The notes under the pieces were generated by a model, which was given only the letters and a program-made list of their open reading frames with translations, did not search any database and had not been told where the DNA came from. DNA of 64,000 nt from positions 434,001 to 498,000 of the forward strand of contig OX637635.1 in the NCBI GenBank assembly GCA_951802195.1, read 5' to 3'. Source of the stretch: Tausonia pullulans. Its lineage: Eukaryota > Basidiomycota > Tremellomycetes > Cystofilobasidiales > Mrakiaceae. Made by a program: the position numbers and the translations under genes. Of the stretch, positions 33,511 to 42,964 are shown piece by piece. Positions within the stretch are counted from its first letter, which is position 1; each line of letters starts with the position of its first letter.

Positions 33511-35349
33511 TTAGACCCGGCCGAGGCCGAGCAGGCTGACAACGAGACTGAGGCCAACGTGGGCAAGCCGGAGAGGCAGAAGTACGACCGAGAGCGGCCG
33601 GACAACGGCATTGCGCCAGGCGAACGCAATGAACCCCATCGAGGGCGGCTGAGGTGGCGGTTGAGATGGGCGGCGGAAGTGATTGGACGAGGCTGAAGGG
33701 CGAGTCACCGGCTCGGGCGACGATGGCGGCGTATCCTCGACCTTCAGGGTCGGCCGCTTGGCGGAGGGATGGATAAAATGCGACTTTGGGCGGTGAACAT
33801 GGTGCAAGGGGGCCGCAGCTGAGTGGAGATGGAGGAGCTGGAGAAAATACTCCAGGGAGAAATGCGAGTGGGCCCGGTCTGAACGCTCTTGAGCGAGCTC
33901 GAGCTGGAGGTCGGAGACGGACTGGAAGAGCATGTCGAAGCGCTAAGGAGATACGAAATCAAGGGAAGTCAGTCAAGTTCTTGCGCCGCAGCATACACAC
34001 AACGCACTCACCTCGCTCAGCGTCAAACGAACCAGTTCGCCTCGACGCTCCTGCCTCCGAACAGCCTTGTCAAGATCTCCAAGCTTGCCCTCGCCACCAA
34101 GATCTGCTCTGAGGTCCCCCAATTCCACCTTAGTTGCAGCCTCCCGGCGGAGTGCGGCGAGCTCGGCCTCGAGCTGGCGGAGCTTGCGGGCGAGACGCGA
34201 GGCTTCAGGCTCCCCTGGTTGACCCATGGCAGCCTTAAGAACGGCGTTACGCTCCTTAAAGATGGCAACGGCGTTGTTGATGGGCTTGATGGCAGAGGCG
34301 AGAAGGAAGAGGCGGATGTTGAATGTGTTGATGAAGCCTAACAAGCGCGCACTGGATGAGCATGTAAGGGTATTCACGCGAGGAAAATCCAGCACTCACG
34401 GTCGCCGTGGGAAAGCGTCGAACGCATAATGGCGAGGAGGCATGCCCCGAGAACCGGAGAGAGCAAGGTAAAAAGCAGGTAGAGGTTGTGGAGGCGGAGG
34501 AGCGAACTCCGCGCGAGGAGATACGTCTGGATATCTTGCGGTGAGTGCGTCTCGCGAGAGGGGGGCTTGGAAGTCTCAAGAATGGAGTGATGGAGCGCGG
34601 CGTGGTAGAGCTCCCAGGGGGCTGATGATGAGGGAAGGTCGGATTGGCACTTCAGCAACGCGTGCCTGCCAGCAACGCGACGCGTCGTGCTCGCTCGCTC
34701 CGGTATCCTCTCATGAAGCACGTACTTTTGATGAGGAACCACATCCACCATGCGACCAGGACAACGACGAGAACGTCTCTCCATGAGTCCGCCCGGCCTA
34801 CAAGTGCCCCACCGAGCAGAGGGAGCGCGACAAAGACGAGAGGAAGGTAGTGCATCGGGCCGAGCTGTTTCTCCTTTGGCAAGTCGCCGCCGTCGATGAT
34901 CGATCGATGGTCATCCATGTCGTCATCATCAGTACCAACTCTGTCGCCCTCCTCGCCCTCAAGGTTATCCCCGTCGTCGTCGGCGTCATCCTCCGTCCCG
35001 CTGACACGTCGTCGGTGTCGTCTGGAGGAAGCGGTAGTGGACGAGAGCGGAGCCGCGGCGACCGACGGAGAGGACGGGGTCGCCGTTGCGGAGGAGCCCT
35101 CGGACGAGCCGTGCGAGTAGGCTGAGGTAAAGGAGGACGTCGAGCTAGGACGAACGAAGAGATGGGGAGTGGGCTTGACGCCATGCTTCCGCTGGCGAGT
35201 CTGCTGGGCGCTATCGTCGGGGATGAAAGCAGCAGTCAGGAGGAGAAGGGAAGGAGGTGCATCAGACGAGATGATCGACGACGGTCTCGTGTGCCACTCC
35301 CGCCGGCCTTGGCGAGCATTTAACAAAGCAGGTAGACTCACGCTTGCAT
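33511..35349 (-). CDS. Uncharacterised conserved fungal membrane protein, 490 residues
   Basis: Exons 35342-35349, 34726-35210, 34400-34621, 34012-34337 and 33511-33942. The first coding exon is only 8 nt (ATG CAA GC). The N-terminal ~110 residues are Ser/Arg-rich with an acidic patch. Two membrane helices follow (MHYLPLVFVALPLLGGALV, VLVVVLVAWWMWFLI), then PWELYHAAL, another helical hairpin (LYLLFTLLSPVLGACLL), and INTFNIRLFLLASAIKP leading into a coiled coil (LARKLRQLEAELAALRRE). It ends with a last hydrophobic segment. The layout recalls a family conserved in filamentous fungi with no assigned function; I cannot name it. Probably ER or nuclear-envelope membrane, by inference. Confidence 0.7.
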
Positions 35350-35960
35350 GATGAGAGGCAGAGCACTCGTCGTCCCGCCGATGTGGTGGTGGTTGGCGGG
35401 GAGAGAAGATGAGCAGGCACGAGCGACGATCAGGAGGCAAGCACCGATGACGCTTGCCGGAAGGCTAGTTCCCCGACCGGTCCTTCTCGTAGGGACATAC
35501 ACACCACACTTTCACGCGCTAAACATCCTAATTTTGAGCCTTCAACAATAATAGGTTGTCCGGAATCATGCGACCGATATGAAAGGAATGACGAAAAAAA
35601 AAATGAAAAAAAAAGATAACAGAGGCAAAACCCGACTTTGATCAGCTGGACCGCGTCGTGTCTGAAGCTTCGACTCCTCCCGCACTTCACGGCGGACTCC
35701 TTCCAGGAGTATGCCTGCAAGATAGTCCCCGGCGAAGACGCCCATAATTATCTTGACTCGGGTGGGTACTTCATTCGGCTACCAGATCGACCACAAATCT
35801 GTTCGGATGGAGCAGATCAGGTGATCGGATTGGCTCAAGGGTCGAGGGCTGAGGAGGATGAGTGAGGAGAGGGGCGTCAGTGATGAAGTGGAACGGAAGT
35901 GGTGGAGGTGGCACGGGATCACATCGAGGTCTTGTGCAGGTTTATAGAGTCCACATGCAA
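35350..35960. other. AT-richer gene-poor stretch
   Basis: No supported gene. It holds A-runs near 35595-35615 and several short open frames without family resemblance. Confidence 0.4.
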
Positions 35961-36532
35961 TTAAGAAGACAGAATCATGATCAAGCAAGGAGGAGGCCGC
36001 ACAGGTGAACCGCGCAGATCACCCGAAGTACCTCGAGGGAAAGGACAAGGTTGCATGGCGGAACCTGGGGTAGCAACACCGGAAGCGGTCAATTTGAGAG
36101 AAGGAGAAAGCTCCAGAGCCTTGGTGAGATCGAATCGACTGGTACCTGACGAGTCGTGTTGGGAATTGAAGAGAATCTGGTTCAAGGCATCGCTCGAGCC
36201 AGGGCTGAAGGGGCCCTGCAGCTTGTAGCCAGAAGGGGGCTCTCGATCCAGCTTTTCCATAAGGAGATTACATAAGCTCAAACCATGCCAACGACGTTCG
36301 GCAAAGTCAGGTTCGGGAGCGTGAAGGTGATGGTGGTTGAGCCGCCGCTGGAGATGGACGACGACTGGACGAACACGGCCGTTCCGACCGATGGACTGAA
36401 GACGACAGTATACGGGGCATCCTTCGATTATGTCGTAATGCGGGAAAGAGAGACGGACTAGTCTGCATTGGGACACTGTGATGAGGGCTTGGGGAAGCCA
36501 GCATTACTGTCACAAGATCGATGAGAGGCAAC
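35961..36532 (-). CDS. Possible orphan gene, beta-strand rich (low confidence)
   Basis: On the minus strand a segment reads APYTVVFSPSVGTAVFVQ and then SGGSTTITFTLPNLTLPN. Its hydrophobic/Ser-Thr alternation looks like a secreted beta-sandwich. A plausible 5' exon (MVVAVGALKLPLIDLVT, ending at a GTAATG donor) splices to it in phase. Downstream a second frame reads GPFSPGSSDALNQILFNSQ toward a stop at 35961. Exon joins past 36300 are not resolved. No family is recognised. It may be a lineage-specific gene or a remnant. Confidence 0.3.
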
Positions 36533-37345
36533 TTCAAAGCACCGACCGCCACGACCATCTGCGGGCCGGATGATAAGGCCTTTCTAGTACTGGATATGGA
36601 AGCTAGTCAACCAAGCGTATGATGCGACATGAAATACGAGTCGAAACCCAAAGCCCTATTCAGAAACGCCTTTTCCGGTTCTGCAAGGGTCCCGAGCCAG
36701 TCACAGGTCCTTTCCCTCAAATTACCGATGAGGGTCGTTGTCTTGGCAGAAAAAATTCTGTCATTCCAGGTCTTCCTTCATCATTTTCTTGAAATTAAGA
36801 AAAAGCAAGCATGCCCGCCGCCCTGACAGCTAACGATCGTTTCCAGAGGAGCAGGCGGACAGAGTTCGATCAGTTGTCGGCTCGGCTCGCGAGAGATGCG
36901 AGGTGAAGTGCAGCCATCAACTCCCGAGACGAGCTGACCACTTGAAGACAGTGCCTATGTTGACTGATGCGCGGCGTGGGGTAGGTTGCACAGTTGTCGA
37001 CGTTATGGATGAAGGTTCTCGGACAACGAGCTTCCAGGGGCAGTTGTTGCAACGACCACTAAACACTCTCTTCCTAGGAAGGGCGTGCACCCTGCGATAT
37101 CAAAATTTTGATATCAAGATCAGGTCTCAGCCTAGTTGCTTCAACAGCAACGAGTCCCAACCTCGAATGAACATGGATTGTCTTCCAGGAGGTTGCCAAT
37201 CCCAGAGGGACCATAATGTCGTCGACGTCGATCAACTCTTATCACTCCGGCTGCTGGTCAATGACAGCCAGTCATTTGGTCTGGGATGTCAATTCAACCA
37301 TAGCAGGCTCGCCCTTTCCAAAGAGAGCAGCAGGAGGCGTGCAGG

Positions 37346-37874
37346 GTTCTTAGTGATCCCGAACTCCTTTGATTTGCTGCCCAACGCTCTCAAAATGCTC
37401 ATGCATCTCGAGGCCTCGGAGGCGCCGAAAGATACTCTCCTCGTCCTCTTGATTATAGTGCTGTAACAACAGGCCACGTCCCCTCACAGGCAGGCCGGGC
37501 GGATCGCGAGCGAAGCCAGTGATCGCAGCGGACTCTGTAAGCCCGAGAGATACAAAGAGAGATTGGCACATCAGGTAGATAGCGGAGATGACACCGAAGT
37601 CACTATCTGCAAACATATTTTCGGTCGCTTTTGTGGAGGATGTGACGAGTCTGCTGGTGCTAGCACTTCGATATTGTGGGTGGATTGTTACCTGGAGGCG
37701 AGCACCGATATTGGCCAACTTGAAAGGAGTCCAGGTCAGGATGGCCGACGAAAAGAGGACCTTGTAGGGAAGTGGGAGGATGATGGCTGTTGGGAGGAAA
37801 CAAGGGAGAGCATCCCTCTGCCTCCTGCTCGCTCTCACGCGCACCGTCCAATCTCCCTCCTCGGGCCACTCCAC
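37346..37874 (-). CDS. Possible orphan membrane protein (low confidence)
   Basis: Two coding-looking blocks lie on the minus strand just upstream of and divergent from DDI1. One is hydrophobic (TAIILPLPYKVLFSSAILTW, then TPFKLANIGARLQ before a GTAACA donor). The other reads ISAIYLMCQSLFVSLGLTE and then FRRLRGLEMHEHFESVGQQ. A join from the donor near 37690 to an acceptor near 37613 keeps frame. No family is recognised, and the frame closes soon after. It could be a real, fast-evolving gene or a decaying one. Confidence 0.3.
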
Positions 37875-37935
37875 GTCGGTGACGACGCGTTCTCCCTCCT
37901 ACAACCGCCATCCCCATACTGCCCACCCATCCATT

Positions 37936-39945
37936 ATGAAGCTCACCTTCTTTACCGAATCTGGCGAGTCCATGTTTCTTGAGGTCCCCTCCGGTGCGTA
38001 TTCTCTTCCCTGTCTCCTCTCACGATATACAGGCCCCATCCCTCTCTCGCTGGCTCCTCTTGTTTCGCTCGTTGGCCTGACACTTGTCACACATCGACAA
38101 CATACAGACATGACCGTCAACGATGTTAAGGGTCTCCTCGAGCTTGATGTGAGCACGAGCTGCCCACCTCGCTCTCTGGCGTCGCTCGATGTCTCGATGC
38201 TGACACACCCTGACGCGTGCGTCACCCATACCTTCCAAGAGCAACATCCCCGCCGCAAGCCAAATCTGGAAGCATCGCGGCCAGGAGGTCATCTCGGGCG
38301 AGAAGAAGCTCGAGGAGCTGGGTTGGTCGGAGGAAGAGATCGTCTCGTTCAGTCAGCGAAGGTCTGTTTGTCATCCCTTTGTTCTCTCGGTCTCTGTCTG
38401 AGACGGCCAACCTGACATTGTATACAGGGCTGGAGGCAGTTCTCAGGCTTCTGAATCGACTGCCCGATCTCAGCAGCAGCAACCGCAGCAAATGCCAAGT
38501 CCCGCCCAGTTGCAAGCGTATATGCGGGCGAGTCGGGGCCCGTCGACAGCCGCTCTCTTCCCTGCGCCTATACTTATTCCGACGTCTTGGAACAGATGAT
38601 GCAGCAGCAGGATCTGATGGACAAGCTTGAGGCCGACCCGTACGACATCGAAGTGAGTTTACCTGTTTGGCTTAGGATGTGTCCGTCCTGCGCCACTGCT
38701 GACCTTGAACGCTTTCTTCAGTCGCAGAGGAAGATCGAGGAGATTCTCCGTCAGCAGGCCGTTGAAGAGTCATACGAGGCCGCGATGGAGCACTCACCCG
38801 AGTCGTTCGCAAGCGTCCACATGCTCTACATCAACGTTGAGGTCAACGGTCACCCGGTCAAAGCCTTTGTTGACTCGGGAGCGCAGAGCACGATCAGTCG
38901 GTCCCTCTTCCACGCTTGCTTCTCAAAATGCTTCCTGACTCCCTGGTTCTGCAGTGTCGCCTGATTGCGCCGAGCAGTGCGGTATCATGCGTCTCCTCGA
39001 CAAACGCTTCCAGGGCATGGCGATCGGAGGTTCGTCCATCTTACTGCTACCTTTCCTCTCCACGCTCCGTCTCATGTGCTCTGCTTCTCCTTCCAGTCGG
39101 CACAGCCAAGATCCTTGGCCGAATTCACAGCGCACAGATCAAACTCGGCGAGAACCCCACGAGCGTCCACCTCCCAGTATCGTTCACAGTTATGGAGGGC
39201 AAGGATGTCGACGTGAGTAGCGAGTAGTGTCTTTAGACAATGAATTATTTTGACTCCGCCTCTGCAGCTCCTCTTCGGCCTCGACATGCTCAAGCGGCAT
39301 CAGGCGTGCATCGATCTCTCCCGCGGACAGGGCGTTCTCCGGATACAAGGCGTCGAGTGCGTCTCGCCACTTTCTCTCTGATCAGATTTTTTTCTAATTT
39401 TTTTTTGACACTCGATTACCCATATTAGGGTCCCATTTCTCTCCGAGCATGAGCTCCCGGACAAGGCCCGGAGACAGCCGGCAACCCTCCATGATGACGC
39501 GGAGGGCACCAACAGCAGCCAGAAGCCTGAGAAGAAGTCGCGCGTCGGGGAGGTGCCGCTGGGTGCTAGCGGAGGAACGCTCATAGGAGGCTCATCATCG
39601 TCATCGGGTAGCTTCCCGGGCGATGGGAACACACTGTGCGTGTTCATACTTGTCCCTCGTTCTTTCTGTCCCACTTACAAACAACTCTATATTTCTTTCT
39701 TATTATCATCAAGATCCAACACCCTTACCCCTCTCGCCTCCGTTCCTGCCCCTTCCGCTCCCCCTCCCATTACCCCTTCCACCAACGTCCCCATGCCCTC
39801 TCCTCAAGCAGCACAGCGCACCGGCGGCCCCGAGGAGGCCAAGATTCAAACTCTCATTGGGCTCGGCGCGAGCAGGGAGCAGGCAGTCCAAGTGCTGGAC
39901 ATGTGTGGTGGGAATTTGGACTTGGCGGCTTCGAGCTTGTTTTAG
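37936..39945 (+). CDS. DDI1: DNA damage-inducible protein 1 (ubiquitin shuttle with aspartyl protease domain)
   Basis: Exons 37936-37993, 38108-38148, 38240-38361, 38428-38527, 38596-38652, 38722-38896, 38955-39029, 39097-39212, 39268-39356, 39429-39635 and 39714-39945 give 423 residues. The N-terminal ubiquitin-like domain starts [12 protein letters not shown] Gln-rich linker follows. The retroviral-fold protease domain has the active-site motif FVDSGAQST after [16 protein letters not shown], and [10 protein letters not shown]. The C-terminal UBA reads [20 protein letters not shown]. Ddi1 works with the proteasome on heavily ubiquitinated clients and is a host gene, not a retroelement. The fourth intron uses a GC donor. 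Its stop lies 21 bp from the converging ATG29 stop. Confidence 0.95.
38528..38595 (+). other. GC-AG intron in DDI1
   Basis: The donor is ATGCGG|GCGAGTC and the acceptor TTGGAACAG|ATG. Length is 68 nt. It is the only join of typical size I found that links the Gln-rich linker frame to the [19 protein letters not shown] frame. Confidence 0.65.
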
Positions 39946-39966
39946 GAGAGAAATTTCTTCGTAGCT

Positions 39967-41218
39967 TCACCGCCCTAGCTTGGAAAACATGGACCTGGAC
40001 AACAGTGTGAGATGTTGCTTGTCAGTTCTTGCCCTCGCGTTGGCCTAAGATCTTACTCCCTCGAGGAGACACGTACAATCTCGACCCGGCCGCCATGGAG
40101 CCTCCTTTGTTGAGCTGGCTGAGTGCGGCTTCCTCAATGGCTGATTGCGTAAGGGATGTATCTGTGGTCGTGGCGGAGTGAGGACTTGAGAGATGGAAAA
40201 TAGACCGCTTGAAACGCCGAGCTCACTGGAGAGATCTGAAAAGCTGCTGGTCCCGCTGGGCGGGGCTGTTGGATCGGAGGCCGGTAAAGCAGGAGGAGCA
40301 GATGGCGGTGGTGGTGGAGGGAGAAGAGCAGCAGGAGGAGAGGTGAGAGGGGGCGTTGGCCGTTGAGGAGGCGCTGCGGGCGTGACGGCAAGCGGGACGA
40401 CAGCGAACGCACCCCCTCCGAGCGAGGCGAGCGCCTTGAGCTGCTCCGTCATGGAGGGGCCTGTATCATGGGCGGACTTGAAAGCTGGAGATGAGGAGGT
40501 GGCGGAAGAAGAGGAGGAGGGTGGGGAGGAGGGTGTGGCGACTGGGATGGCTGGAGGCCCGGGCTGGCGAGTAGGCGCGACTGACAATTGGGGGACCGGC
40601 CTGCTTGTAGAGGAATCGCCATGGCCTCCATGCATGAAGAGAGGGGGGTTGGAAGGAGCTGGTGCTGGTGATGCCTGCCCGGAGAAGGTAGGCAACTGGC
40701 GGGTATGAGGGGAGCCGACGGTGGCTGCCGTTGGGACTGCCTCGAGATTCGCGGTCCGGTTAGGACCAGCGACAGCAGCTGCAGAGGCGGACCGGGAAGG
40801 AACGATGCTTGACGGTGCCGTGGTCGCCTTGGCCGCGAGAGCCTCTAGCTGGGCGGCATATCGTCTCCGGGCGCGATAGAGGAGGACGGGGATGGGCGTC
40901 TCGAGCGTCTCGGCCAGGCGGTCCCCTGCAGCAGCAAGTACACGTCAGGATGTCAGAGTGAGAGCACGATGAGAGCGAAACTACCGACAGTCCACGCTTG
41001 CGACTCCCCCGCTACGTTGAAGCACTTGGTTCAGGATCGCCTCCTTCTCATCGTCCCAAGTGGTCTGATGCGGCCGGACGCGTCGTCAGCACGAACGGCG
41101 CAAGAGAGAGAAGGGCCGCAGTCGTGCCTACCTGGGGAGGCGGTTGGAAATCTGGAGGGCGAGGAAAAGGAAGTACGACGACCACGTGAGTCTGTTGGGC
41201 TGGCGAGGACGAGTGCAT
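39967..41218 (-). CDS. ATG29: Autophagy-related protein 29
   Basis: Exons 41132-41218, 40989-41064, 40227-40925, 40077-40140 and 39967-39994 give 317 residues. The ATG29 N-terminal domain is recognisable: HVVVVLPFPRPPDF, TTWDDEKEAILNQVLQ, and DWDRLAETLETPIPVLLYRA with RRRYAAQLEAL. A long Pro/Ser/Ala-rich linker follows. It ends in a short helix (TIEEAALSQLNKGG) like the C-terminal segment of fungal Atg29. Atg29 binds Atg31 and Atg17 in the scaffold that starts autophagosome formation. The protein diverges fast in basidiomycetes, so this identification rests on the first ~75 residues. Two alternative donors near 40985 were compared; only one restores DW before RLAETL. Confidence 0.8.
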
Positions 41219-41366
41219 GGAGTAATGGTGGAGGTCAAACGAGAGACGAGCAAGCATCGGTCTCACCCGACACCGTTGGTTGGTTGCGAACCGTTGTCAA
41301 GACATCATCATCCCATCTTTGTGGACCCGGATGCATAGGCGGGTCTTCCCTATCTAGGGCAACCAT

Positions 41367-42530
41367 CTACCACCAGCTCGATTGCTTCTTATTGAGCAAC
41401 AAGCTCTCCAACGTCGCCTTCTTCCTCGCTGCCTCAGCCTCTCTCCCCTCCGCTTCGAGCTGGTCAACCTCCTGCCTCAAGTGCTCAATAAGTTCCCTTC
41501 GCCTCTCCCTCTCCTCATCGGCCTTGGACAAGTTGCTACTTTTCTCGGCCTTTTTCTTTAGTCGCTTGATCTCGGCCTCACCAGGGCTGACGATCTTCGG
41601 CACCGCCGCTTCCGCCTTCTCCCCTTCTGTACCGTTCTCCTTGTCATCGTACGCTGGGACGACAATCGCCTGATGTCCCTGCTGCTGCTGATCCGGATAT
41701 AGCGGCTTGCCCGTGATCTTTGCGTCCGCGTACCTGAAGACTCGGCGAAAGTAGTCTGGTTGGCGGGCGATCGGGTAATTGGGCATCCCGGAGGTCGTGA
41801 AGAGCGGCTCAGGTGGTGGGGGGAGGGATCCTCCAGCGGAACGCATGTACCGGTAGGTGAGAACCTTGAGGGGGGCGACTCGGGGATCAATTCTAAAGAT
41901 ATTAGGCGAGTGATGACGGTCAGCGGATTTGAATGATGACCAAAAAAGCAGGCCGTCATCTCTGCCATCGTCGAAACAAACTCTTTCCCCTGGCGGATTG
42001 CTGAGAAATGGAGGGCACTCACTCCGAGTAGATCTTGTCAGTCCCGAGAACGAGGCCGAGCTCGTAGCCTGGATAGAAGCCAGAGGTGGCCGAGACGACG
42101 GCGCCACCGGCGAGAATATCCCACCGACGCTGCTTTGTCCAATGTCCTCCTCCACCGCCTCGGAGCATAAAGGCGATCCAAGCAGTTGTGAACACCAAGG
42201 GAGGGATCTGGGAACGACAATGAATACGCGGAAGAGGGCAAGGAGCGGAGTCGATGATCAGGGTAAGATGTTACCACACGAGTGAAGAAGATGACTCACG
42301 ATGAACCCAAGCCCAAGTCTACCATACCCACGCTCAATTGAGCGAATCTCTGCCTCGGTGAGCAGCCCTTCCTCGATGAAGCGGTCCTTAAGGTCCTTGG
42401 GCGTCTTGAAGAGGACCATGCCGATGAGGTGCGGGAAGAAGCGCGAGATTGGCTGGAAACGAAGCGTCGGCAGCGTCACAGGAAGAGGGTAGCCCTCAGA
42501 CGTCGTCGTCACGGGTGGCTGGGTGGCCAT
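41367..42530 (-). CDS. Uncharacterised 313-residue membrane-associated protein
   Basis: Exons 42300-42530, 42023-42207 and 41367-41892. The N-terminal half holds RFFPHLIGMVLFKTPKDLKD, IERGYGRLGLGFI and a hydrophobic stretch IPPLVFTTAWIAFML, then WDILAGGAVVSATSGFYPGY. The C-terminal ~90 residues are a highly charged coiled coil (KRLKKKAEKSSNLSKADEER). No family is recognised. It is divergent from SWC4, with 434 bp between starts. Gene structure is well supported by phase and stop; function is unknown. Confidence 0.65.
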
Positions 42531-42964
42531 CGTTGCGAGAAACGAGAGAAGAAGACGAGGGCGCGTTCGTTGGAGGGGGTTGGACGGACGCGAACTGACG
42601 GTAAGGAGCACCGGTCCACGCATCCGACCAAGGGACCCTGACAACGCAAACCCCTCAGCCACTCCTTTTCCAAAGAATGAAGCACTTGGTAGTTCTTTCT
42701 CAATCCTATCATTTTGTTTCTGGAGGAAAATAATATCAAACAGAAACGCTGGGCCCAGGAAAGAAACGATGCCCGTCCCGTCGCTAAGGTAATGGCAGTA
42801 TGTCGCTACAGTCGCCAGCCACCGACCCACTGCTTCCTCTTAACTACCAAACACTCCCATAACTCAGCCCTCCTACTCACCTCTAATCCCTCAGCCTACC
42901 AGTAACTTAGCCTGCAACCTTATTCACTCAGTAGCCTCACCTCAACACCCTTTCCCCGCCTAGG
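42531..42964. promoter_or_regulatory. Divergent promoter region (313-residue gene and SWC4)
   Basis: 434 bp between divergent starts, noticeably less GC-rich than its flanks. No gene is supported inside it. No specific factor site is claimed. Confidence 0.4.

Noticed and set aside
36903-37466. A 187-codon plus-strand frame
   Set aside because: Composition is irregular, no family resemblance or splice logic, and it overlaps better-looking minus-strand segments.
38722-39356. Retroviral-type protease motif as a sign of a retroelement
   Set aside because: The domain sits inside a complete DDI1 gene with ubiquitin-like and UBA domains, which is a conserved host architecture.
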